40,109 nt of DNA from Granulicella sp. (GTDB lineage: Bacteria > Acidobacteriota > Terriglobia > Terriglobales > Acidobacteriaceae), in the NCBI GenBank assembly GCA_027335345.1, contig DAHWOF010000114.1, positions 1-40,109 on the forward strand, written 5' to 3'. This document shows, piece by piece, positions 27,540-36,500 of the stretch; the stretch's first letter is position 1, and each line of letters opens with the position of its first letter. A program made the translations under genes and the position numbers. A model generated the notes under the pieces. It was not told the origin of the DNA. It saw only the letters and a list, made by a program, of their open reading frames with translations, and did not search any database.

Positions 27540-29165
27540 ATGGAACCAAATCCATCCAGAAATATGCGTCGTGACCTTTTGAAGTTTGCCGGGCTGGGCG
27601 TTGCCGGCTCCGCCGCCGGCATCATGCCGCGCGCCCTGGGCGAAGCGCCCGGCCAGACCGGCCCTGCGGCATCAACTGGACAACCTGCAGGAGTGCTGGA
27701 TGTGCGGAGCTACGGCGCCAGCGGCGACGGCCACACGCTGGATACGCCGGCGATCAACCGCGCGATCGAGGCCGCCGCCCAACGCGGTGGAGGAACCGTC
27801 TACTTTGGGGCCGGGCAGTATCTCTGTTATTCGATTCACCTCCAGAGCAACGTGGCGCTGTATCTGGATCAGGGCGCGGTCATCATCGCCGCCGATCCGT
27901 TGCCCGAGGGGCAAGCCGGCGGCTACGACTCCCCAGGCCCCCCGCAACCCTGGGAGGCGTATCAGGACTTTGGCCACAACCACTGGCGTAACAGCCTAAT
28001 CTGGGGCGAAGATCTGCATGACATCTCCATCTATGGTCCCGGACGTATCTTTGGGCGCGGCCTTTCGCGGAATAACGGTCCGCACAACCGGCGTCCAGGG
28101 GAGCAGCGCGTCGAAGGAGTCGGAAACAAGTCCATCAGCCTGAAGAACTGCCATAACGTGCAGTTACGCGACTTCCAGATTCTGCAAGGCGGCTGGTTTG
28201 GAATCCTAGCGACAGGCGTGGATAACCTGCTGATCGACGGCTTGACCATCGACACCAACCGCGATGGCATGGATATTGATTGCTGCCGCAACGTCAGGAT
28301 CGTCAACTGCGCCGTCAACTCACCCTGGGATGACGGGATTGTGCCTAAGAGCAGCTACGCGCTTGGCTATCTGCGCCCCACGGAGAACATGGAGATCTCC
28401 AACTGCTATGTGACCGGGGCCTATCAGTTGGGCACGGTGATCGATGGGACCTGGAAGCCGTTCGATGCCTCCGCGCCCAGGCGCGCGCCGCAGGTAGGCC
28501 GCATCAAGCTCGGCACTGAGTCCAACGGTGGATTCAAAAACCTTACCATCTCGAACTGCACCTTTGATCAATGCCAGGGATTGGCGTTGGAGACGGTCGA
28601 TGGCGCTCATCTTGAAGATGTCACGATCAGCAACATCACCATGCGTGGCATCGTCTCCGCGCCCATCTTTCTTCGCCTGGGCAGCCGCCTGCGCGGTCCC
28701 GCAGGCTCGACCAAAACAGGCGTCCTGCGTAGGGTCAACATCAGCAACATCGTCTGCTCGGATGCGTCCTCGGAGTACGGCTGCATCATCAGCGGAGTTC
28801 CCGGCTACGCCATCGAGGATCTCCATCTGCACAACATCTACATCCAGCATCGCGGCGGCGGCACCAAGGAACAGGCGGCCATCACGCCGCCTGAAAACGA
28901 AAACCACTATCCGGGCCCGCACATGTTTGGCCCCATGCCATCCCAAGGCTTCTACCTTCGCCACGTGAAGAACGTAAGCCTCTCCGAGATCGAAGTCACG
29001 GCGTTAAACGATGACGTTCGTCCGGCGATCGTGATGCAGGACGTGCAAGGCGCGGATCTGTTTCACATCCGGACGCCATCAACAGCCCCTGTCCTGGAGA
29101 TGCACGACTCAAGCAACGTGGACGCTCTGTGGGTACGGGGATTGAAGGACGGAGCCCAAAGCTGA
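27540..29165 (+). CDS. secreted GH28 family polygalacturonase-like glycosidase
   Basis: From the ATG at 27540 (GAGGAGAAC before it) the product is about 541 residues. A Tat-like signal is visible (MRRDLLKFAGLGVAGSAAG). A pectin-lyase-like beta helix begins with VLDVRSYGASGDGHTLDTPA and GGGTVYFGAGQYLCYSIHLQ. The catalytic region has NRDGMDIDCCRNVRIVNCAV and then SPWDDGIVPKSS, with the aspartates expected for GH28; the later RIKLGTESNGGF corresponds to the family's RIK substrate site. The C-terminus (about residues 490-535) has VRPAIVMQDVQGADLFHIRT, repeated as a remnant at the right end of the window. It likely releases galacturonate or rhamnose-linked units from pectin; exo or endo mode is not evident. 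It is 201 bases behind GH42 with its own leader. Confidence 0.9.
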   Translation: MEPNPSRNMRRDLLKFAGLGVAGSAAGIMPRALGEAPGQTGPAASTGQPAGVLDVRSYGASGDGHTLDTPAINRAIEAAAQRGGGTVYFGAGQYLCYSIHLQSNVALYLDQGAVIIAADPLPEGQAGGYDSPGPPQPWEAYQDFGHNHWRNSLIWGEDLHDISIYGPGRIFGRGLSRNNGPHNRRPGEQRVEGVGNKSISLKNCHNVQLRDFQILQGGWFGILATGVDNLLIDGLTIDTNRDGMDIDCCRNVRIVNCAVNSPWDDGIVPKSSYALGYLRPTENMEISNCYVTGAYQLGTVIDGTWKPFDASAPRRAPQVGRIKLGTESNGGFKNLTISNCTFDQCQGLALETVDGAHLEDVTISNITMRGIVSAPIFLRLGSRLRGPAGSTKTGVLRRVNISNIVCSDASSEYGCIISGVPGYAIEDLHLHNIYIQHRGGGTKEQAAITPPENENHYPGPHMFGPMPSQGFYLRHVKNVSLSEIEVTALNDDVRPAIVMQDVQGADLFHIRTPSTAPVLEMHDSSNVDALWVRGLKDGAQS

Positions 29166-29300
29166 CCCGGGCGCCTGCCTGCGCAGCCCAGTCAAAGACC
29201 AACCAGGGAATGGCCGAGGAACCAGGAGCGGAGATTGCAAAGGAGAACTCCGCAACCACGCCCCGGCCTGCACCCCGCAAACTGCTTTGCCGGCTCGCCG

Positions 29301-30713
29301 TCACCAGACGTAGGTGCCCACGGCCCCCGGCGGCAGGGAAGTGACCGCGGTTCTGGCGTGATAGCGAATCGCAAACGAGAACGGAAAGTTGCCCGTGTTG
29401 GAGACCACCAGAACGATCTTCCCGTCTGGGGTCAGGAAGGCCACATTATCGAGCTGCTCCAGATCGTTCGTTCCGATCCGGATGGAGCCGGGCGGAACAA
29501 ACTTGGAGAAGTGCGCCAGAACATACCAGGCCAGGTTGCGCGTCGCCTGATCTCCCTGGATCGTCAGCGCACCCCAGCATCCGGTACACCCGCCGTCGTT
29601 GGTATGCGGCCCGGCTTCTGCGTCCGCGGCCAGATTCCACAACAGCACATTGCGGCTCCAGTTCCGGGTAGCGCCGATGACAACGCTGTCCACCGGTTCG
29701 GCAATGTCCAACCCCGTTGAACGCGGATTCTGCGTCACCGACTGCTCGGTCATGAAGAGGCCTTTTCGTGGATAGAGGTTGTGGACCTTGGTGAAGGCCT
29801 GGGCCGATCCTCCATAAAGATGAAAGGCGGTTCCCTGGACGTATCGGCTGGCAGCGGGATCGCCGAGGATGGAGAGCGGATAGGAGGTAACGTCCGGATT
29901 GTGATCGTAGATCTGGATGCCGGTCCGGATGCCCGCGCGGGCAAAGGCCGGTCCCAGCGCTTTGGCGATGAACGCGTCTTCTTCGGGAGCAAACATCACC
30001 ATGCTGGGCGTGTTCTTGGGGTTCAGAGGCTCATTTTGCACCGTGACTGCGGCCAGAGAGATGCCCTGCGCCTTCATGGCCTCAAGATACCGAACAAAAT
30101 ACTGCGCATAGACCGGATAATCTTCGGGCTTTAGATGACCGCCCTTGAGGTTGTCGTTGGTCTTCATCCAGGCGGGCGCCGACCACGGCGATCCGAGGAT
30201 CTTGATTGCGGGATTGATGGACAGGATCTGCTTGAGGACAGGGATCACTGTGGCTTGATCCACCTTCAGGCTGAAGTGCTCCAATTGCGGATCGGACTGG
30301 CCCGGCGGCATGTCGTCATAGGTATAGGGATGATCGTTCATGTCCGACGAGCCGATGCTGACCCGGATGTAGCTGACGTGGATACCATCGCCGTCTGGGG
30401 CGAAGAGGCTCTTGAGGAGCGCCGCCCGGCTTGCAGCCGACATGCGCATCAGCAGCTCTGCGCTGCCTCCCGTGACGGCAAATCCAAAGCCTTCCATGGA
30501 CTGATACTGCTCCATGTCGTTTACGGCGATGGTCGGAGCCGTGCTGCCAGTCGCAGCGAAATGAACCTGGGCCGGCTGCTCAGCCAACAAGGAAGTGCGA
30601 TCGCCCGTGGTTAACCACAGGCGCGCATCTTTCGGTTCGCCGGACTGCGCCGATGAGAACAGCGGAAGAAGGAGCAAGAAAGAGAGGCATGCAAGCCGGG
30701 TCTGCATTTTCAT
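29301..30713 (-). CDS. secreted GH30 family glycosidase (single domain)
   Basis: The start at 30713 has an AAGGA site seven bases away and gives a 470-residue protein with a Sec signal (RLACLSFLLLLPLFSSAQSG). GH30 signatures are YQSMEGFGFAVTGGSAELL, ISIGSSDMNDHPYTYDDMP-like residues at about 115-135, ILGSPWSAPAWMKTND, the acid/base glutamate in AVTVQNEPLNPKNTPSM, HLYGG, the nucleophile glutamate in GLFMTEQSVTQ, and a C-terminal beta-sandwich with FVPPGSIRIGTND. Known GH30 activities include beta-1,6-glucanase, beta-xylosidase/xylanase, beta-1,6-galactanase and glucosylceramidase; the sequence alone does not decide. It has its own promoter with a LacI-type box in the 5' leader and is a paralogue of the 37800-39728 gene but lacks that gene's binding module. 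Confidence 0.9.
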   Translation of the reverse strand: MKMQTRLACLSFLLLLPLFSSAQSGEPKDARLWLTTGDRTSLLAEQPAQVHFAATGSTAPTIAVNDMEQYQSMEGFGFAVTGGSAELLMRMSAASRAALLKSLFAPDGDGIHVSYIRVSIGSSDMNDHPYTYDDMPPGQSDPQLEHFSLKVDQATVIPVLKQILSINPAIKILGSPWSAPAWMKTNDNLKGGHLKPEDYPVYAQYFVRYLEAMKAQGISLAAVTVQNEPLNPKNTPSMVMFAPEEDAFIAKALGPAFARAGIRTGIQIYDHNPDVTSYPLSILGDPAASRYVQGTAFHLYGGSAQAFTKVHNLYPRKGLFMTEQSVTQNPRSTGLDIAEPVDSVVIGATRNWSRNVLLWNLAADAEAGPHTNDGGCTGCWGALTIQGDQATRNLAWYVLAHFSKFVPPGSIRIGTNDLEQLDNVAFLTPDGKIVLVVSNTGNFPFSFAIRYHARTAVTSLPPGAVGTYVW

Positions 30714-30759
30714 ACGAGTATCCTTGGGTGACCGACGAAGCGGGTAGCAGTGAACAGAA

Positions 30760-30771
30760 ACAATCGTTTGT
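30760..30771. promoter_or_regulatory. LacI-type operator in the GH30 (29301) leader
   Basis: ACAATCGTTTGT matches the 12-base palindrome ACAAACGTTTGT at 11 positions. It lies 47 bases before the GH30 start codon and about 35-45 bases after the predicted transcription start of the promoter at 30811-30840. Confidence 0.75.
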
Positions 30772-30810
30772 CTTGTGGCGAGGCAACGACCGTTCTGATG
30801 CTCGCCAACG

Positions 30811-30840
30811 ATCAAAACAGGATCGCGCCAGGCTTGTCAA
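30811..30840 (-). promoter_or_regulatory. sigma70-type promoter of the GH30 gene
   Basis: On the minus strand a perfect TTGACA (plus 30835-30840) is followed after 18 bases by TTTGAT (plus 30811-30816). The predicted start near 30804 gives a leader of about 90 bases. The 18-base spacing recurs at two other promoters in the window. Confidence 0.7.
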
Positions 30841-30910
30841 TGCATAGCTTTACTCCTTGGTGTTCTCGTCGATAACGAGAGCACCCATCCACTTGCCGGC
30901 CGCCACAGGC

Positions 30911-31969
30911 TTACGGCTTGGCAGGCCCGGTCGACTCGCGAACCACCAAGGTCGGCTGCACCACAATCTCGTCCCGGGGAGGCTGCGTGTCGTGAATCCG
31001 GTTGAGCAGCGCCTGGGTGGCAACCCGTCCAATCTCCGCCAGCGGCTGGCGGATGGTGGTCAGGCGCGGAGAGGTATAGGAGGCTGCGTTGATGTCGTCG
31101 AATCCGATGACAGAGACGTCTGCGGGAATCCGCAGGTTGAGATCCTGCAGCGCGCGGATCGATCCAATCGCAGCGATATCGTTGAAAGCCACCAGCGCCG
31201 TAAAAGGCTTCCGGGAGGCGAGCAGTTGCTGCACCACGGGATAGCCGAGCTCCGGCGAGGTCATGTCCCGGTCCAGAGAGGCCACCAGCTCCGAACGGAT
31301 CTCGAGGCCTATCTGCGACGCATGGCGCTGAAGCTGCGCCCACCGTTCGTCAGAGTCCGAGCTGAAGGGCTGACCGCGCATGAACGCGATGCGGCGATGG
31401 CCGAGCCCGTAAAGATGGTTCAAGGTGAGTTCGGCGGCCCGGGCGTGGTCCAGGACGACATTCGTCACCCCCTCAACATGGCGATGGCCCGCTACCGCAA
31501 CCATCGGTAGCGAAATGGTGTGTTCAATCCGGGTATCTACAGCGATGATGCCCTGCGCGCCTCGCCCAATGAACATCTGGATGTACTCGTCGATCAAACG
31601 CGCCTGATGACGGTGATGCGCCGTGAAGTAAAAATATCCCGCGGCGATGAGCTGGTCGCCGATGCCGCTCATGATCTGGGTGTGATAGCCTTCGCCCAGC
31701 TCCGGCACCAGGATGCCGACGGTCAGCGTCCTGCGGCTGCGTAGAGAGCGCGCCAGAAGATTGGGGTGATAGTTCATCTCTCGGGCGGCGGCCTTGATCC
31801 GCTCGCGGGTTGCCTCAGGGATGGACCTGCCCGGAACATTATTGAGCACAACCGAGACCGTTGCCGGATTCAGGCCGAGGCGCGCCGCCACCTGCTTCAG
31901 GCTGGTAGGTTTCAGGGCAGCAGGGTGTGGAGTGTCCTTGCGTCTCTTATCTGCTGGCAAATCCGTCAT
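30911..31969 (-). CDS. LacI-family transcriptional regulator
   Basis: The 352-residue protein has an N-terminal helix-turn-helix at about 23-47 (SLKQVAARLGLNPATVSVVL), a hinge at about 68-80 (HPNLLARSLRSRR) and a periplasmic-binding-like effector domain: GILVPELGEGYHTQIMSGIG, RIAFMRGQPFSSDSDER, FTALVAFNDIAAIGSIRALQ, VSVIGFDDINAASYTSPRLT. It is expected to repress sugar-utilisation genes until a sugar binds. It lies between the two GH30 promoter regions that carry palindromic ACAAACGTTTGT-like boxes, a shape typical for this family with a central CG, and is the only such regulator in the window, so it is the likely reader of those boxes. The inducing sugar is unknown. A minus-strand TATAAA at plus 32004-32009 may be its -10. 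Confidence 0.92.
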   Translation of the reverse strand: MTDLPADKRRKDTPHPAALKPTSLKQVAARLGLNPATVSVVLNNVPGRSIPEATRERIKAAAREMNYHPNLLARSLRSRRTLTVGILVPELGEGYHTQIMSGIGDQLIAAGYFYFTAHHRHQARLIDEYIQMFIGRGAQGIIAVDTRIEHTISLPMVAVAGHRHVEGVTNVVLDHARAAELTLNHLYGLGHRRIAFMRGQPFSSDSDERWAQLQRHASQIGLEIRSELVASLDRDMTSPELGYPVVQQLLASRKPFTALVAFNDIAAIGSIRALQDLNLRIPADVSVIGFDDINAASYTSPRLTTIRQPLAEIGRVATQALLNRIHDTQPPRDEIVVQPTLVVRESTGPAKP

Positions 31970-32079
31970 GAATCCATCCCATCCATCGTATTTTGCCGCT
32001 GCGTTTATACCGGCTCAAGCGTTCTGCGCAGAAGATGCCGCTGCCTCCGTGCCACATATTTCAGACCGACCCAGTTGCC

Positions 32080-32127
32080 GACCTGGATGCCGATCAGGAC
32101 GTCGACCTGGACGCCGTTCAGGATATC
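32080..32127. repeat. 24-base imperfect tandem repeat between LacI and TPR genes
   Basis: Two adjacent 24-base units (32080-32103 and 32104-32127), both starting GACCTGGA, agree at 20 of 24 positions. One minus-strand frame would read DILNGVQV then DVLIGIQV, an 8-residue repeat, but that frame has no start codon after its preceding stop. The segment is in the 205-base gap after the TPR gene and before the LacI gene. Confidence 0.75.
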
Positions 32128-32174
32128 GGCATATCCAATGCGCTGGATATTGTGGGTCCAGCTGTTCTCTTTTG

Positions 32175-33368
32175 CTATTTTCCTTTGTCGTTATTCCTTG
32201 CGGATTGCGGTGGCATATCTCTCATATCGTCGAAGATCTTCTCCATCGCATCTCTCATCTTTTTATATTTCAGATAGAGTTGAATCTGCTCCTTCGCCTC
32301 CTGCGTATTTCCCTCTCTGCGGTAGATTGCGGCCAGACGGTAGTAAGCAATGTCATTGGTGGGATCAAGACGAACTGCTCGTTCAAACATCTTCTGCGCC
32401 TCTTGAGACTGGCCCCTGTCGGCCAGAAGCTTGCCCAGTTCTGTGCAGGCCAAGCCGTCATCAGGATTGATTTCGACAGCCCGGGAGTAGTCGGCAAAGG
32501 CCGCATTCATGTGCCCTTGCTTCGTTTCAGCCATACCTAATTCCAGCTCCGCTTGCTCATCCTTGGGATTCAGCGCCAGTGCCGCTTTAAATTCGGATTC
32601 CGCTTCAGCCTGCTCGGCGGTGCTGTCCGAGTTAAGCAGCAGATCGCCGAGTTCAGTATGGAGGCCGGGCAAGTTGGGGTCGATTTTGATAGCTGCACGA
32701 TAATTCGCAATCGCCTCCTCATTCTGATTTTGCCTGGCAAGTTCGCGTGCCATCACCTGGTGCATCTGCGCACTGTTGGGCGCGACCAGCGCCAATGTAA
32801 GCATCGCCTTGCCGGCAAGATCCGTGTAAAGCCGATAGGACATGTAAAGCAGGTTCGCATTTGTGGGATCCGTCGCAAGCATGGCCGATACGATATTGGC
32901 GGCCTTTCCGAGCTCCTCCTTTGCGGTATAGTCATCGATCAGCGATTCTCCCACCTGCATCTGAATCTTTTCCCCATTCAAATGAGGGAAAGCAGCTTGA
33001 AGATCGGTCTGGCTTGCGGCAGAATCTCCCAAAGCTTTTTCGCCGAGCCCAAGCAGGGCTTGCAGCTTCCACAAGCCCGGTTGTAGGTGGACAGCCTCGC
33101 GGAGCTGAGGAACAGCGTCTTTGTAATCACTGCGAAAGAAGAGTAGAACTCCTAGATTACCGCGCGCATCTACATTACTTGGGTCGAGCGTGAGAACCTT
33201 TTGTAGTTCTGGAATTGCCAGATCAGGGCGCTGTTCCCGCAGATACTGCTCGGCCAGCCGTGTGTATTGGGCAGCCTGAGCTTGCGCATTTTGAGGCGCT
33301 TGGCCGGAAGACGGGATGAATGTGGCCAGGAGCAGGTAAATGGTTACCAGCGCGGTGCGCGATGACAT
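32175..33368 (-). CDS. secreted tetratricopeptide-repeat protein
   Basis: The protein is about 397 residues from the ATG at 33368 (MSSRTALVTIYLLLATFIPS), a Sec signal peptide; an ATG three codons earlier at 33377 is equally possible. The rest is a chain of TPR units, for example YLREQRPDLAIPELQKVLTL, NQNEEAIANYRAAIKIDPNL, KQGHMNAAFADYSRAVEINP, RGQSQEAQKMFERAVRLDPT and REGNTQEAKEQIQLYLKYKK. It has no catalytic domain, so it should serve as a protein-binding scaffold in the periplasm or at the outer membrane. It lies 212 bases behind the TonB receptor gene on the same strand; TPR proteins next to large Oar-like receptors recur in Acidobacteria, which suggests a partner role. The gap between them holds strong hairpins, including one (33387-33404) that could pair the GGGG just before the start. 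Confidence 0.88.
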   Translation of the reverse strand: MSSRTALVTIYLLLATFIPSSGQAPQNAQAQAAQYTRLAEQYLREQRPDLAIPELQKVLTLDPSNVDARGNLGVLLFFRSDYKDAVPQLREAVHLQPGLWKLQALLGLGEKALGDSAASQTDLQAAFPHLNGEKIQMQVGESLIDDYTAKEELGKAANIVSAMLATDPTNANLLYMSYRLYTDLAGKAMLTLALVAPNSAQMHQVMARELARQNQNEEAIANYRAAIKIDPNLPGLHTELGDLLLNSDSTAEQAEAESEFKAALALNPKDEQAELELGMAETKQGHMNAAFADYSRAVEINPDDGLACTELGKLLADRGQSQEAQKMFERAVRLDPTNDIAYYRLAAIYRREGNTQEAKEQIQLYLKYKKMRDAMEKIFDDMRDMPPQSARNNDKGK

Positions 33369-33386
33369 AGCAATCATATCGTATAT

Positions 33387-33404
33387 CCCCGCTGAAATAC
33401 GGGG
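33387..33404 (-). promoter_or_regulatory. small hairpin overlapping the TPR gene ribosome-binding region
   Basis: In the minus-strand RNA, CCCCG (plus 33400-33404) can pair with CGGGG (plus 33387-33391) across an 8-base loop. The GGGG is the best candidate Shine-Dalgarno for the ATG at 33377, so the stem could restrain translation. Confidence 0.4.
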
Positions 33405-33412
33405 CAAATATG

Positions 33413-33447
33413 CATGAAGGACGGCGATTGCCCCGCCGTCCTTCATG
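33413..33447. terminator. perfect 14-base-pair hairpin after the TonB receptor gene
   Basis: CATGAAGGACGGCG at 33413-33426 is exactly inverted at 33434-33447, with a 7-base loop. It stands about 130 bases downstream of the receptor stop and 45-80 bases upstream of the TPR start. On the minus strand it is followed by CATATTTG, only a weak U-tract, so it may be a partial terminator or an RNA-stabilising structure that sets different levels of the two genes. Confidence 0.75.
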
Positions 33448-33498
33448 GTTGAAGCTGGTATCCAATTGGTTGTTACAGACCTGAGGCGCAGAGGCAGA

Positions 33499-33568
33499 AG
33501 TTTCCTGACGAGCCCTGCCTGCGGTAGGAGTAGCCTTGGAAGGTTGCTCTCACTGCAGGCAGGAAACT
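33499..33568. repeat. interrupted inverted repeat just after the TonB receptor stop
   Basis: The right arm GCAGGCAGGAAACT (33555-33568) pairs with AGTTTCCTG at 33499-33507 and with CCTGCCTGC at about 33514-33522. It begins 12 bases past the receptor stop codon. It can form one of two alternative stems. Confidence 0.6.
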
Positions 33569-33579
33569 CTGAAACCGCG

Positions 33580-36500
33580 CTAGAATGACAGACGGCCCAG
33601 AAACTCCCAGGTCCTGCCGTTGACCGTGACTCCCGTGATCTGAGCTTCGCCTGGTCCAGCGCCGATGACGTTACCGCCGGGCTGTCCGAAGCTGGGATGG
33701 TTGAAGATGTTGGACGCCATGCCACGAAGCTGGAAGACGACATTCCTCGGCGCGTACACGTCAAAGTTCTTTGCCAAGGCGAAGTCGAAGTTCACCAGAT
33801 CGGGACCGGATACGATATTGCGACGGAAGTCACCGTAGGTATAGGCCGCCGGCACGGCGAATGCGTCCAGGTTATACCACTCTTTCAAGCTGTGGTATTG
33901 GCCTGTGCCGGTCCGATCCGGGCCGGTGTCGGTGGTCTTATAGTTTCCAATCAGGTTGGCGTATTGCGTGTAGGATCCTGACTGGTTGTTGGAGCTGTTC
34001 TCATAGCCGGTGGTGATCCCGATGGGATTGCCGGTTTGAAGATCCCAGGTCCAGGAGGTCTCCCAGCCGCCAAGAAACTCATCGGCTATGATATTTTTGT
34101 TCATCCAGCGTCGACCCCTGCCGAAGGGAAGGTCATAGACCGCTTCACCCTTCACCATGTGACGGATGTCGAAGTTGGATCGGCTGTAGTTCTGGGCCGG
34201 CAAGTAGGCATTCTGATAGTTCTGGTAACCTTCGCGGCTTCCCCAGCCGGATGAATCAAGATCGTCGAGGAAGTGCGACCACGTGTAGTTTGCGCTCAAT
34301 TGCAGCCCATTGGCCATGTTTTTGGTGACCACTATTTCCATGGCGTTGTAGTTGGAGACAGCGTTGTTGGTGCTTCCATTGATTCCCTGAAAGAGCGGGT
34401 ATGGTTCATTTCCAATGTCGTTCGCACTGAGTTCATTTTCCGGTACCTGGTTGATGTCTACCGGGAAGTTGAGATTATCGCCATGATTGCCAACATAGGC
34501 TATGGACGCCATCCAGTTTGTCAGGAACTGCCGCTCGAGCGACAGAGTCCATTGGTAGTTGGTCGGCACAGGGGTGTGGTACTCGTTGTAGGAGACGCTT
34601 TGGCCGTTATAGGCCCATGGGGTATCCGGAGATTTCAGATAGAGCGAGTTGAGTGAAGCGGAGTTGTAGCCGACGACTCCGCAACCTGGATCGGTTGTGT
34701 CCGGAGCGCTTCCATTGCCATTCAACTCGGTGACCGGGCATATACCGTTGGTGGTGTCCGAGTCGTTGCCGAACTGGCCAAAGGCATTGCCCATGCCGGC
34801 GCCGTAGGTATCCTCACTCCAGGTAGAGGCGAAGATTCCGATGCCACCGCGAAGAACGGTGTTCGGCAGCATGCTCCAACTGAAGCCCAGGCGAGGAAGG
34901 AAGATGTTGTACTTTGGATGCTGCAGCGAGGTGCGGCCATTCTGACCGATGAATCCGTACCACATGCCACCTAGGACGGGCGTGCCGGGTTTAACCCCGT
35001 TGATGGTAGTGCTAGAGACGTTGAAGTTCTGCACCGCCGGATCCCAAACGGCTTCGTTGCCATGGACCTCGCTCCAGCCTGTCTCACCCTCCCAGCGGAG
35101 GCCCATATTCACGGTCAGATTCGGACGCATCTTGAAGTCGTCCTGAACGAACAACTGAGGAGACTTCCAACGTCCGCCATACTCCGGCGTCACCTGCGCG
35201 CTCCAGCTTCCGGACTGCCCGAGCAAGAAGTCGGCGTAGCCGGTGCCGTCATAGGAGCTGGTCGGGTTGCCGCCGGCCGAGGTGTAGTAGCCGTTGAAGG
35301 AGAAGCTGCCGGAGTTGATGTTTCCCCAGGCTGTGGAGTCGGCGCGGTTGATCAGGAACTCACCGCCGAAGTGCAGGACGTGGCGGCCCTTGACCAGGGT
35401 GACGACGTCGGACGGGTCAAAGACAAACTCTTTGTACACTGCGTTGGTCGCGCTTCCCGGGCCATAATAGTTATCTGCGATGCTGATGTTCGGGAAGAAG
35501 TCATATTTGAGCAGCGGCATCTGCAAGCTCGATGTGTCGTTGGAGGAGAGCGGCTGGAAGTAGTTCAACTGGTCGGTAAAACCCATGCGAGCTTCATTCA
35601 CCACATTGGAGCTGATCGTCCACGTGTCGGAGACCTGAGCGTTATCACGGCTCACATCGCCTATCTGGCATTGGAACGGGCAGAACGCAGTCAGGTTCAG
35701 CTCGGGGTTGTTGCTCTCAGTTTCTGTAGCGGTGACGCGATTGTTTGACGTAACGTCCGTATCCCAGCGCCCAAACCATTTGATGAAGGGATTCTGGCTT
35801 TCTGGCGCAAGGATAGAGAAGTTGTTTACGGAGTAGGTGGGGACGTTTTGCGGGTAGCCGGTAGCGGCCAGCACTGCCTTTTGGATGGCTTGTGCCGACG
35901 GGTTGATCATAGAGGTTGGGATCTTGTTGTAGGAGTGGTCGCCGGGATGTCCTGCTTCCGCTTCAAAGCTCTGGCGCTGCACGCAGGGGGCGGGAAGCGT
36001 GATGGAGCCACCCGGAAATTCCGGGCCCGAGTAGACGCAGTTGCCAGTGTTCACAATGGTTTGAGTGGTGGGATCGTAGAGGGTGGGCAGGCCAGCCTGA
36101 CTGAAGTCTCCCGCCATCTCGGCGTTGCTGGGTAGAGAGTAAAACTGAACGTTTCCGGTGCTGTTGTTGATTGTCCGGTCGTAGTCAAAGAAGAAGTAAG
36201 ATTTGTGGAAGACCCTCTTGGGCAGCACCGGCCCGCCGATGTTTCCACCGAAGTTGTTGAGATGAATGACGGGGATGGTTCCGGAGCCAAAGCCGTAACT
36301 GGCTGCATTGAAGAAGTTGTTCTCGAGGTACTCGTACAATTCGCCGTGGAAGTGATCGGTTCCGCTCTTGGTGATTTGGTTGTAAATGATGTTCCCCACG
36401 CCGGACTGTGCGGAGAAGGCTGATGAACTGATTTTGACCTCCGCCGTGGTCTCAAAGATGGTTACATCGGAGTTCTGGCTCATCGGCAAGGTGGTCGTGG

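Noticed and set aside
30864-30884. Short hairpin TCTCGT / ACGAGA after the LacI stop considered as terminator or second operator
   Set aside because: Six-pair stem with no T-run, and no resemblance to the ACAAACGTTTGT box.
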